Shown here piece by piece: positions 43,930-55,856 of a stretch of DNA of 64,000 bases (its first letter is position 1; each line of letters opens with the position of its first letter). Under the pieces are notes generated by a model. That model had not been told where the DNA came from. It was given only the letters and a program-made list of their open reading frames with translations, and made no database searches. A program made the position numbers and the translations under genes. This stretch comes from Bugulina stolonifera (Eukaryota; Bryozoa; Gymnolaemata; Cheilostomatida; Bugulidae), in NCBI GenBank assembly GCA_935421135.1, contig OW285196.1, positions 2,699,001-2,763,000 of the forward strand, in the 5' to 3' direction.

Positions 43930-44796
43930 CCCAAGATTGGTATGGATGTGCTAGAGTTTCAAAGCCGTAGCTACTTGGTGGTGGTGGATTTCTATTCTCA
44001 CTACCCAGAACTGAGACTGATGAAAGGCAAGACAGCAAATGATGTTATCATGGCACTAAAATCAATATTCGCGGTGCATGGTATGCCAATGGATGTGATT
44101 GCAGACAACATGCCGTTTGGTAGTGGAGCTATGAAACAATTTGTGAAGGAATGGAATTTTAACATCATCACTTCAACACCACACTATCACCAGTCCAATG
44201 GTATGGCAGAAAGATATGTACAGACGGTAAAACAGTTCTTGAAGAAGGCTGCTGAAGAGGGTTCTGACATCTACCAGTCATTACTTGCGTACAGGCAGAC
44301 ACCAGTGATAGGCTTGCCTTTCAGCCCTTCAGAAATGTTATTCAATAGATGTATTAGAGGGCTTCTGCCGTGTACTGAGGAGATGTTGCGACCAGTCATC
44401 CCTGAGGCATTCAAGCGCCTAACAGATCGACAAGCAGCTCAGAAAGATACATATGATAGGCGAGCTAAGGAGCTACAACCGCTGATGACAGGCGATGATG
44501 TTCTAGTGAGGACAGACAATGATCCAGTATGGATGCCAGCAAGGGTAATGAGAGAGACAGAACAACCAAGGTCTTACCTTGTGGATACCGGTTCAAATCA
44601 CTTACGTAGGACAAGGACACAGCTGAAGCCCGACGGTAGTGCTACGGATGATATGGTGCAGACTACTCCTGATAGGCCCATTCGGCCTAGACTGCAGGAC
44701 ATCGACCGTGGCCCAACTACTGTTGCGCCGAGGAGAAGTGTGAGGGGCAACCGCGGTACACTGCCCAAGCGGTTTGCTGACTTTGAGATGCACTAG
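43930..44796 (+). pseudogene. integrase core of element C
   Basis: Same frame as the RT ORF, directly after the TGA. The DDE core is recognisable: VVVDFYSHYPE (first Asp), VIADNMPFGS (second Asp, in a region where DNGPQF is usual) and QSNGMAERYVQTVK (Glu). A C-terminal domain with DDVLVRTD follows. It ends with TAG at 44794. It could only be expressed by readthrough or an internal start, so I treat it as inactive. Confidence 0.85.
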
Positions 44797-44937
44797 TTGT
44801 AGCTAGGCATCTCAACTGTAAATAGTCTGTGCTGTACTGAGATGATCTAGCGGGTTGCTAGTTGCATCTCCACATTTGTTCTGTTCTCTAAATACTATTT
44901 TGTTGCTTTCTACATTCACTCTCGGGAGAAAGGGGGA

Positions 44938-45170
44938 TGTTGCAGTTAGTTTATATTTGGGAGTTATCTTATATTACACTGGAATTGCGCTCTCACTATA
45001 TCGCACCACTGGAGTCGCCATCCTGAGTGCTCATTGGACAACCATCTTGATGAACACTAAATTATAAAAAACGATCTAGACTTTTAACTAGTTAAGGTAG
45101 TTGGGCTGGCCAGCCATAGGTTCCCTAGATTTGATAAACTACAGGTAAATATATATTACATCATACAACA
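44938..45170 (+). repeat. 3' LTR of element C
   Basis: 233 bp, preceded by the purine tract and followed by CTGAG. Confidence 0.9.
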
Positions 45171-45482
45171 CTGAGAGGTCGGGCCTCTCTACATGGGTAT
45201 AAAAGGCATCAAAAGACTTAGTAACAATCATGTAACTATATACAATAATATACGAGTAAAGTACATGACTAAGTAATGTGTATAAACACATGGAGACATG
45301 CATATAGACAGTAAATAATGGTTTAACATGCAATGCAATTGAATACAAGTATACGAACAGCTAGTTATGAGAGTGTAAGTGTCAGATGAGTGACGCTGTA
45401 ACAACTACTAGGCACTTGGGGTGCGGTGGAGCTTCGTCCGGTAGTTGGAGTCGTATACAAATGTCCTGTACCATTACAATAT

Positions 45483-46019
45483 AATGTAAGGGCGTGACTT
45501 GTGGTATATTATTCTGTAGTTATAGTCCTTTTTACTTCTGTTGTACTGGTAGTTGGAGAGCGTTGCTTCTTGATGGTAACGTGTAGGAGTTGTTTCCACT
45601 TCTGAGGAGATAACTTCTGTTCTATAATGTTCATTCTTTTGGTTTGGAGTTGTCTGTTCTGGAGTGTAATTTTGGAGTTATTCTCTCCTGCAAGATGATG
45701 TTTATGAAGCTATGTTTGTCATTCTTTACAGAGCTACCCGTCTGCAAGATTTTGCTTTATTCAAGCGCAATCAACAACTAATTTACAGAAAGCGTGCTGG
45801 ATTTCATACTACATGTAAACACAGTTTCAGAAAAATACCCGATAAGGTATCGGGTTAGTATGACAAAGTATCGGTCCGGAACTCACACAACAACATGGAA
45901 TAGTTAATCCCGACGTCTGCCACCAAAAGGGTCAGTCTTGCACAAAAAGAACTTACAATATTCCAAAATGGATACCTACATGTATATAAATATTGTAATT
46001 GTACGCACAATCGTCTCCT
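45483..46019. other. intergenic, nothing recognised
   Basis: No ORF with support, no clear repeat. Confidence 0.4.
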
Positions 46020-46545
46020 ATCAACTGACGCTCATTATTATGTGTGCTTACATGTATATATCTGCTTGCATTCTGTACTACTTAACTATATACCATTGTA
46101 CAATCATGTATGGTAATTACTGAGTCTTTTAGTGCCTTTTATACCCATTTAATGAGGCCCGACCTCTCCGAATCATTTGATATTCATTTTGTACATGATT
46201 TGGATTATTATAAGCAACTTTTGTATAACCCGACCTATTTTGGGTCGGCCGTCGGGCTTCCGATCGCCATGTTGTTGCGCAACTTCTGGACGGCGCTATG
46301 TCGTCTTTTCCCGACACTTTGTCGGGCAGAAGTTCTTATACTATAAAAAGGACACTGTTTCATCGTTTGTTGTCTCAGTCTTTGCTTGGCTTTCAATAAA
46401 GACACATCTATACTTGATACAGAAACTTTCACTTCCTTTTGTCAGGTCATTTGCATAGGGAACCGCCTACTAGGTCGGATCACTCTCTGTCATAGTATAG
46501 TCTGAAGGCTAGACTTGGAACCAGATGGGTCGTCTCTGGTAGTAC
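46020..46545 (+). mobile_element. LTR family A, copy 3, inverted and truncated
   Basis: The reverse complement matches the other family A copies from the TGTGTGC region through the TATA-like ACTATAAAAAGGAC and CAATAAAGACAC signals to CCAGATGGGTCGTC, where similarity ends at about 46545. It is more diverged and has lost both ends or their duplications. It confirms that the transcription sense of the family is opposite to copies 1, 2 and 4. Confidence 0.7.
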
Positions 46546-49500
46546 TTGAAAATTGAAAACAGCCATGATTCTGGTGGCAAGCCAAGAGTGTTGCTGAGAG
46601 AAATCTTGTTTATGTGACCTATATTATTTGTTATAATTACATGATCTTTGACTATTTAACAGCAATGGTGGAACGTAATATTTCAGAATTGAAGACCATG
46701 ATAAGCTAAAGTAGATGCTGCCGAGGTAAAATGTATCAATCCAGTTTCTATATCATATTTAAACAGACGCTACATTGTAGATAATCAGTTGATACTAAAT
46801 GCTTGATTTAATACATACGGAAAACACTTGCACATGTAGACTATATATATTACTATGCTTCTACATATTTATCACGCGATGTACTTTATTCTATTCAAGA
46901 TAAAACAAGTCTATTTTCTTCTGATTGACTGTATTTGAAATGTCTATTTGATTGGGCTGTGAATCAAATGTGAAGTTTAATGGCACACACTTGAATTGTT
47001 AACTACATGACTTGTATATTTGATACATCTTTATCACACATGCAACAATTTACATGATCAAGTTATTAATAATTGTAGATTCCTTAAGTAGCTGATGTGC
47101 TTTTGTCTTAATACATCACTTGAATGTACAATGTACAATGCACAGAATGTACATGTTAACACCAGCAGTGAAACCAACACTTTGGAAACTGCTTTACAAC
47201 TACTAACTAATTGAGAGAAGACAAATCCAAGCAGCCCTGTCAAATAGACCACTGTAATACATGATCTAATCTTAATTTGTATATTTTAGGTTGAAGGAAC
47301 ATTGGCTATTCCAAAACCTAAGGCTATGTTCATGGAACAGTTGCATGCATATTTATACAGTATCCAGTGTACATAATATGGCTTACATGGAACAACAACA
47401 AGTACTACAGTCAAGACCTGTAGCTATAGATGGTTTCTTCAACAACTTGATGAACACTTCCTGTCCATGCTAGGGACTTAACATAACAACTACCACGTTA
47501 GCCAAGATCACGTGATGCTAACCACGATCAAGACAGTCATTACATTACCACCATGTCATCTAATTACACGGCCAATAAGGTTACAGATTTCAATTTCGTT
47601 AAATACAGTTGGATAGTTTTATATGTAGGAGAGTGCTAAATATTTTGACACTGAACGAACGTTTATTTTTTTCTCTTGTTGTGATTTTTTTTATACATAC
47701 GTTGTTAGCTTATAGTTTATAATGGGAACCAGACTAGAGTTTTGGTCAACAATTTTGTGTCAATACTATATAATATTCAAGGAATAAGTCTAGATTGGAC
47801 TACCACTATATTATCAACAAGACTTGTGTTATGAATACGTAAGTTTATGGACACAGCAGTGTATATTGGATCGCTGGTAGATTTTATCTGTATGAAACTG
47901 TTATTTAACAATTGATATAATTTTGTTCTGACTGTTTAATTATTTAGAAATGAAATAGACTTGTTTACTATACTTATATATCTTCAGTCTTCTGTTGAGT
48001 AGAGGGAGCCAGTTTTGTCTCCTAAAATTAAATCACAATCTTTTGTCGGGTATACTGTCCTGAGTGCTTACACCATTACACTAAAAGAATATAGAACCAT
48101 ACACATTCATACAAACTAATTGGACAGTTGCATAAATTGTATTGAAAACAGATGCACATACAATATTTACTTTAATGATTGGAAGTTATCTGTTCTTAAT
48201 AATTCAATCCAAAGTTATCTTCCCTTTCAAATAAACTACAAACCCTATACTGTTGAATTATGATGTTGCCGGCTTGCATTTCTATATTACTGGACAGTTA
48301 TTCTATAATATATATACTGCATATCGTTTCCGTCACAATAGACGGCGCAAAATTCATTTACCTATGCAAAGTGAAACCCAAACAAAAATATACATTTTAA
48401 CCTAAGCTATATACATATTTATATATATTACACAGAGAAGAAATTATTATTTTAAATCCCGACACAAGGAAGATTTATCTTTCAAGTTCGTAAAAAAATT
48501 CATTGCGATTTGCTGACAGTTGATTTTGGTAAATTAGCATGTGCTGATCACGAATAATAACCTGCCACGATATAGGTTTGTCGGGAATCACAAATTTTAC
48601 AATTTAAAATTTAACTTTTGAAACCGGGCTTTTGTAGAGTTGTCCTCTCTCGCTTTAACAAACATAGTTTTCTAAGGGATTCTTAATGCCCATGTGATCT
48701 TTTTTTGCCCAAGATCTGAAACTAATAATGGGCTTAGTACACACCAACCGAAGAGAATAATTAACAAAGACCTTGGGGTATTCTTTCAGCAGTACTTTCT
48801 ACTTTTTGTTATCATTTCCTACTTGCTTCAGCAAAGCTGGAAATTTAATTTCAATTTGTAAATAATGTTGTTCTAGTTACAAAACTATTTATGAGACAAA
48901 TTTGATGCCAAATGGTAGAGGATTTAATAAGTTAAAAACTTCTACTGAGTTGCAGTTGCTTGTAAATAAAAACCAAAGACTTTTATAATGGCTTGGAATG
49001 AATGTCACTGTCAGAGTCAGAAGCACAGTAGATGCAAATCACCACCAGATGAAGTGAGCAACACTCAACAGAACAGTTCTAAAATTTTGAACTGGGACAA
49101 TTACTTTAAGTTATATTTATGGATAAGTAATAATTATCCGATAAAATGTGACAAATGGACAGGGTTAAAACTGAAACTGCTGGGTGAATTCTAATTTTAA
49201 ATTTAATTTAATTCACTTCTTCTGTCACCAACTCAAAGGTCAAAAGCAAAAGGATCGGTCAAGGCAGCCTAATAATTCAGTCAAAGGTGAGAGGCATGAG
49301 TTACCTATTCAGATTCAATCACATGGTTGACTGCTACAAGCTAATGCTTTCAGTTGAGTTTGTATTTTTAAGTTTAATAAGCCGATACTTTTGTAATTTT
49401 AATTACATACTGATACTCTACTGTATCTATTTGATGCTTCAGAAATCAATTATTGTTTTATTGTTATTATATGGTATTTAGGATTTATTTTACAGTCCAT

Positions 49501-51278
49501 CTACATGTACTTGTTTGCATCTACCACCTTATAGTCCCAGACATAAATAAACCCAAGTTATTAATGCTAATGTAACCTAGGCTACAGTAGTTGATTGAGA
49601 ATGAAATAATGTGAACATAATAAGTCATTTTCCTTGTTAAACTTAAATTTGATTATTGAATACCTTGCTCCATAATACAGCTGCATAGCGCTTCTATGCA
49701 TCAACTTGATTGTCCAATTTGAGAGGTTTCAAGAGGAAATTACAGTTTGGTACAACCTGTTCAAGTAAAATGACTTCATCTGTGCGTTATTTAAAATAAG
49801 TTGGCATGTTTAGGCCCCTTAGGGCTTATACACTGCAGGTAGCCAGCCTTAGACCAACAGTCTGGTTTAATAATAGAACAAGTTTACTTATAATAATTCT
49901 AGAAAAGCAGTTAGATGACTATTTGATTTGTATGTGAATGCATGTACATGTGTACGTATGTAACATATTATATTTCTTGAAGGCCATCGAATAAATTTTC
50001 AACTTGCTGATGGTGGGCGTGCCAGATGACCAAGATCTAGGCAATGTTCTCTCTCACTAATCCTGCTCTACAGAAGATATGTAGTTGAGCATGGATCAAA
50101 CCTACCTAAAGATGGCAGAATTGCTTACACCCAACTGTGGTATGTGGTTAACATAAATTCATGTGATAAGGCTGTTGCCTTCTAATATAATAGGTTTACT
50201 GATTTTAGGGCTACACTGTAGTGTTTAGGCCTAGGAGATGGGAGTGGAGCGGAGGGGCTACTCTTTGTCACATTTTTCTTGAATAGATATTGGGATTACT
50301 TCACTTTGTACAAATCATTGGCCACAAGTGTCGGCCTACCAATTTATTTAAATATATTGCCAATGCTGTTCTGCCTTACATTATTTTGTGGCTGCAGTGA
50401 TATATGCTTGGGGTAGAGAAACTGTTGGACAGGGTATTTTGAATTTGAATAATCCTGGTAGGGTTGTTGGTATATTGCAACAATGTGTAGGCTTGGATCA
50501 CTACGGATCACTGTAATTATCTAATAAAATGGTGGTGCTGAGATGGGTTCAGCTTGCGTCAAGTGATAGGAGTTACAGTGTACAGTGTGCAAAATGTTAG
50601 GCCACATCTCATCAGAATTAATAATCAATCCATAACTGAAACACAACCAGTTGAAAATCTTGGATTTCGGGACCAAAAAACTAACACTGAATTATGAAAT
50701 AATTTATAATTTAGGGCAGTATCAAGGAAGACCATGTAAGCTACAGAAAGGGTGGAGCAGGCATGAGACTTATGGCAGCATGCTACGTCGCTTTGATCAC
50801 TGACTATTGATGATTTATCAGACAGCGATATGCATTAGTGACAATCTATCCCAGTATCTATTGTGAGAAGACGTAGATTTAGAAAAAATAAATTTTTGAA
50901 GTTACATGCACATGTATATAAAGTTAATACTAGAGTTTGAGTACATTTGCATGTGTGCTACTTGCTGTATCACAAAATTTATAACCCAAGTTCTTAGAAC
51001 GGGTTTGTAATCTTACAAAATGGTTCCAAAAGCAGGACCAAAAAGGAAGTTCCTCGACCCTACTGCGCTTTGTTGAATTGATTGAACTACATGACTTGTA
51101 CATACAGAATACAGATATTGATGTGCATCTTGACTGCATCATTATCATGTATAGTCTAAGTTCCTTTATTAATAACAGATAAAATTATAGTCTATGTTGT
51201 GGCAGGCTATGCTTATTCACCACAGTATCACTGCGGTTGATAACAAGTATGATGGTTAGTCTTCAGCGTGAAACTGTG
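46546..51278. other. 4.7 kb without a recognised gene
   Basis: AT-rich. Two short open stretches were considered. One is 47289-47473, preceded by an acceptor-like TATATTTTAG and ending MNTSCPC-stop. The other is 48988-49194, 68 codons beginning MAWNECHCQSQKH. Neither shows a domain, nor a convincing partner exon. Upstream exons of the tail-anchored gene starting at 52893 may hide here. A GC-poor stretch at 48300-48500 contains TATATATA runs. Confidence 0.35.
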
Positions 51279-51352
51279 CTGATCTGATAGCGCAATAGGT
51301 CGAGTGCTCGACTGTCAATCTAATGCCCGTGGGTTGAATCCTGCTTCAGGAC
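51279..51352 (+). ncRNA. tRNA-like sequence (tRNA pseudogene or SINE head)
   Basis: Contains an A-box match TAGCGCAATAGG (51288-51299) and, 31 bases later, a B-box-like GGGTTGAATCC (51331-51341), which lacks the C of GGTTCGAATCC. CTCGACTGTCAATC sits where an anticodon arm would be, but the stem pairs poorly and acceptor ends do not pair. A functional tRNA is therefore unlikely. A decayed tRNA or tRNA-derived SINE fits better. Confidence 0.45.
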
Positions 51353-51498
51353 TGATTTTTGTTCATTGGTTAGTATACGATTATATTAGCTAGGTTCACA
51401 ATGCTAATCTCACCTGTAACTGTGCCATAAGATTACCGCAGGTGCAATTTTACATTCAACCATACGACAATTTTAGTGGGGTTTGTTGATTGAAATAT

Positions 51499-52163
51499 TG
51501 TAATGGTTTCTGTGATTTGGTGCGGTCGTCCTTAGACGACTATCGACCCAGAAATGAAGTGCCTACGAGTGGTAATAGGACTTCGCATTACATGAAAGAT
51601 CGAGCGGTCTCAGTAGCCCAAGAACTACCAAAGACGACCCATCTGGTCCCAAGTCTGACCTTCAGACTATACGTTGAAAGAGAGTGATCCGACCTAGTAG
51701 GCGGTTCGCTAAGCGAATGACCTGACAAAAGGAAGTGAAAGTCTCTGTATCAAGTATAGATGTGTCTTAATTGAAAGCCAAGTGAAGACTGAGACAATGA
51801 ACAGTAAAACAATGCCCTTTATATAGTATAAGGACTTCCGGCCGATGTGACGCCGGGAAAAGACGACGTGTGGTCGTCCGGAAGTTGTGCAACAAGATGG
51901 CCGCCGGAAGCCCGACAGCCGACCCAAAATAGGTCGGGTTCTACAAAAGTTGCTTATGATGGTCAAATTCATGTACAAAATGAATATCAATGGATTCTGA
52001 AAGGTCGGGCCTCTGTACATGGGTATAAAAGGCATTAAAAAGACTTAGTAATAATCATGTAACTATATACAATAACATATAGTAAAGTACAAGCAGATAG
52101 ATACATGTATGTGCACACAATAATGAGTGTCAGATGTAAGATACGATTTGGCGTACCATTACA
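51499..52163 (-). mobile_element. LTR family A, copy 4 (intact 665-bp solo LTR)
   Basis: Ends are TGTAATGG...CCATTACA with target duplication ATAT at 51495-51498 and 52164-52167. It is the uninterrupted version and thus reveals the MITE and element C insertions in copies 1 and 2. Minus-strand TATATAAAGGGC and an altered CAATTAAGACAC signal are present. Confidence 0.8.
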
Positions 52164-52167
52164 ATAT

Positions 52168-52892
52168 TTTGTTAAAGAAAATTCCAACAAAGTTCTCAAG
52201 GTTGTTACTTTTCTCCTCGTTAAATGAATAGATTGTACTGTAAGAAGTATATTTATATCTAAGTAACATTCTACTACATGGAGAATCGGTACATAAGCAA
52301 GTGTAATGCAATGCAAGTACTTAAATGTATAATTAGTGTCATGTAATTCGGAGACTTTGTTAGAGTTATACGTGACCATTACAGACTGTACAAGAATGAT
52401 TTTTGTACGCGTGTAAAAACTTTTTCACAACCAAAGTTTCCTGTTGCAACGATGCCATCGTTCCCCTTTCCTCTTTCAACCACACTGCCTCCTCCCCACC
52501 CTTTACATAGAGTACATAGCACTGGGCAATTACTGGGCATCATGAGAATTGAGGCAACAATAATTGGTGATTGTTAGATACTCAAAGATTTTCAGAATTC
52601 TGTGATGTCACTGTAATTTAAATGAAGCCACATCATTTCATTTTTAAGACAAAATTTAAGTAAAATGGATGCTAGCCGGCCAAACCATCCGGTAATACTT
52701 TCGACTGGTTAGTCTCCCAACATTACTATTCTCATGTAATATTTGAGTAGATAAGTAGTATAGGCAGCGCAGATCAGCACTGCCTGTACTACTTATATAT
52801 TTATTCACTAACTGTTTATGCTTTACATATCAGTTATTCAAACTTCTACTTCTGAACAAAAATAATAATGCAACTCTACTGTTGGATTTTAG
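52168..52892. other. intergenic or intron; contains a 40-bp Polinton-end palindrome
   Basis: No exon recognised. The one notable element is 52754-52793, described separately. Confidence 0.4.
52754..52793. mobile_element. 40-bp palindrome matching two Polinton termini joined head to head
   Basis: Begins AGTAGTATAGGCAGCGCAGA and ends CAGCACTGCCTGTACTACT, closely like the Polinton end AGTAGTATAGTCAGTGCAGA and its complement. Flanks TAGATA (52748-52753) and TATATA (52794-52799) agree at 5 of 6 positions, so a 6-bp target duplication is possible. It is probably a minimal relic of a related element. Confidence 0.45.
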
Positions 52893-55856
52893 ATGGTGGA
52901 AAAGCATATGTTGGCCGCATGCTTTACAAAATCTTGGGTCCTGTAAGTACAAAACGGGAAGAACCACGAGGTAAGCACTTTACAGTTAGAAATAGCCATT
53001 CTTTAAAAAAACTTTTAGCATAGTAGTATATTGTGAAAAGAAAGTTTAAAACCATTTGTACACTAAATCCGACATAATATCATGTAAATCTATGAAGTCG
53101 TGTTTACCTGAATAGCACGCCTACCATTTGATTACAGAATACTGGACACAGGCAGTTGTTAACTGCACAATGCTCAAAGAAAGGAAGAGACAATGGGAGC
53201 GTAAGTTTTCATGTGCGCGTATGTAGCGTAACTAACATGCTCACTCAATCTCGTGTCTCAACTTTAAGTAGTGATACAACCACTGAGATTCAGGATATAT
53301 AAACAGATGCCAGAGTTACTGTATTGTTTTGCAGAATCATGATCAATCAGAGTGCAGATATTGTCTACAGTATACAGGTGTAATAATTTACCATGGGTGT
53401 AAGGCAAAAATCTAGAATAGTAAAACAACTAGTTAAACAGTTATACACGTACTATGTATTTTCAGAACAATACATGAGAACTACTTGCATTGGAGAATAT
53501 GAGAAAGTGGTACATTGCCTACATGTGAAGCTACAGGAAACAGCGGGCCTGGGTAAGTACATTTGTCAAGCAGTTATTCTCATGTATTAATTCTCATTAT
53601 ATAGATCTACAGTCTTGTTACTAGAACCAGGTGGTAAACACATGAAATAATATGTTTTATTGTATTTAATGTGACTGTTTAATCATACATATTGTGAGTA
53701 CATGGTACTTGTCAGCTGGTAAAGAAAGGGATGTACTAGGGGTATGATCCTATACAAAAATATTAAGGTTAGGCCTACCCAATTCCATTTCATAGATAGA
53801 AAATTAATCTCCTTTACTGAAGTTTGTATAAAATCCATATGAGTAGAGCTTTTGATTCTAATTTGGATAACATTTTGATATAAGTAATACTAATATAGTA
53901 ATATAACAAGCTAGTAATAACATTAACAGTGATTATATACATTGTATATCAATATCGTAGTAACAGGAATGGTAAAGTAGAAAGTCTTCATTTCATAGTA
54001 CTTTAGCTGGGTCTACATGTATATACATTTATTATGATCCTATAAATTTTAGATCCTGTAGAAACTTGTCAAGCGATTATGAATAAACCGATTACCAGCG
54101 AGGTCAGCAAAATGTGGCAGGCAACCAATACCGCAGGTGTCACTGCAAACACCTGTCTGTGGAAGGCACGGGTTTTGGGTAACCTAACGTTCCTGCGAAA
54201 TTATATATAAATAAAAGTAGTTGATGATTTATTGATTTATCATTATTGTTTGACTGATTTAGTTGTCCGCACCAGTTCAGTTTGCTTACAAGTAAAAAAT
54301 GTCCTCTAAACCCACCAACGCGTGAAAAAAGCTGTACCTGTGTGAGAAATATCTAGCTGTTCGCAACGATACTTGCAAGCTTCTCCAGAAGCTATTGGTT
54401 ATTGGTTTACTTGATTGTTTTTCTCTTTTCGAAAAATTTCTAGGAGCATTTTTAAGAGCTAAAAGCTAACACTTTTAATGTCAATATGCTTGTTTACAAT
54501 CATGATGTGAAATATGACACTATTGCTACCCAATTGATATTATATAGTAACACTCGTATACATTATTGTACAATGTATGTGTACATGATTGTGCAAATGT
54601 AGGTAACCAATAGTATAGAACAAAAGTTGGTCTCTCCAACACGTGTCAAATAACCAAAATTAATTGTTATAAATATATAAAAGAGAAAAGGCTTTACTTT
54701 TATACCCAGAATACGCGAGTTTCAAGACCAACAGTCAGTTGTACTCCATAATTTGTGTCAACTATTAATAAATATGCATCGATTTATCTTCATAACTGAA
54801 TTTTTGTAGGCCCAGTCAACGTCGGTCAGGTAACGGTGGAGAATGTGGAGAAAGAGTATGCCTTGGCCCAGCCAAACTTGAGGGACATACTGCTCGGCCC
54901 ATCTGTAAGTCATATTATTAGGTAACTTGAGTCGTTAATCTCCTTCATACTACTAACTACTTGTAACTAGACAGATGAGGATATTCTATGGCATGTTTAG
55001 AACCTACCTTTCTCACTTTTACATATGATATGGAAGTAATATTTTACATTTTATTTTAGCAAGATTGATGTGCTCTTTGTTTTTGTAAACCGATTGACAG
55101 CCAAGATAAACTTTTTGGTCAGCATTGAGACTTGTTAACTTCCTACGGCTGTCTTTACTTGGAAGGTTTGGGGGCAGGTGCCGCATATCACCAAATAGTA
55201 AAGTAACATTATAAAATTAGCACCATCACTATTGCTATTCTACAGAAATTACTCCTTGTACAGGAATAAACAAGAAAGATTCAATGTCTGCAATATTATT
55301 CTGATGAGTAGCAGGCACTATGCTAATCTATATCACACAGTTGTATATAAATATTAAACTGCTTGAATATTTCCAAACTTTGCTACTTAGGCTACATAGG
55401 CTTCTTGGCAGCAGCTAGGTGAGAACAGCTGGTATTAAAATGGTGTGCTTTCTTAGCTGTAGTTAGAGTTCCAAACATACACAACACACCGACCTACCGT
55501 AAGATGAATAATGTAATCCTGCAAGTATTGAATGCAGGTGTGACAGAAGTGGTTTAAATAGGAATTATATTTCCATTACATTATATTGCTCCTCTTGTTG
55601 TGACTAATACTTAAATCTACATATTATATGACTAAGGGGTGGTATAGGAAAACAATATTAATAAAACGTCTTGTAAATTGTCTTTTGCTGACACTACAGG
55701 AATTAGTTGTGATATCACAGTGTCAATAATCTAGTGAATATTGAATACGTTTTACAGAGAAGCAAAAAGATACTAAAAATGGCAGCCTGGGGTATTGGTG
55801 CCACTACCACTTTGGGGGCGGCAGCTTATTTAGGCTACCGTCTGCTACGGCGGTAG
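52893..55856 (+). CDS. 3' part of a gene for an unrecognised tail-anchored protein (six exons)
   Basis: Exons are 52893-52970, 53138-53200, 53466-53552, 54053-54178, 54810-54904 and 55758-55856, all with GT..AG sites. Phases 1,1,1,1,0 agree and give 181 residues plus stop. Segments include YVGRMLYKILGPV, EYWTQAVVNCTMLKERKRQW, TTCIGEYEKVVHCLHVKLQ, DPVETCQAIMNKPITSEV and DILLGPS. The last exon encodes RSKKILKMAAWGIGATTTLG then AAAYLGYRLLRR-stop, one short membrane helix flanked by basic residues. This is typical of a C-terminal anchor of outer-mitochondrial or ER tail-anchored proteins. I do not recognise the family. The first exon(s) are not found; the visible start is an acceptor. Confidence 0.65.

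Larger units (their letters stand above)
40599..45170 (+). mobile_element. Ty3/Gypsy LTR retrotransposon C, 4572 bp, broken
   Basis: LTRs of 233 bp each (40599-40831 and 44938-45170; three differences seen) with TGTTGCAG...ACAACA ends. The 5-bp target duplication CTGAG stands at 40594-40598 and 45171-45175. The 5' LTR is followed by TGGTGGCAGCTGCGGTC (possible primer site), and the polypurine tract GGGAGAAAGGGGGA precedes the 3' LTR. The coding order is gag, protease, RT, RNase H, integrase, as in Ty3/Gypsy. It is inactivated by a frameshift in the protease and a nonsense codon before the integrase. Confidence 0.9.
40094..45478 (-). mobile_element. LTR family A, copy 2, split by Ty3/Gypsy element C
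   Basis: Left part 40094-40598 and right part 45176-45478 belong to one family A copy. The ends TGTAATGG...CCATTACA are flanked by ATAT at 40090-40093 and 45479-45482. Element C with its CTGAG duplication sits in the middle. The right part has diverged from copies 1 and 4 after about 45260. Confidence 0.7.

Noticed and set aside
51279..51352. Functional tRNA gene
   Set aside because: The A box is good but the B box lacks a core C, and the anticodon and acceptor stems do not pair; kept only as a tRNA-like relic.
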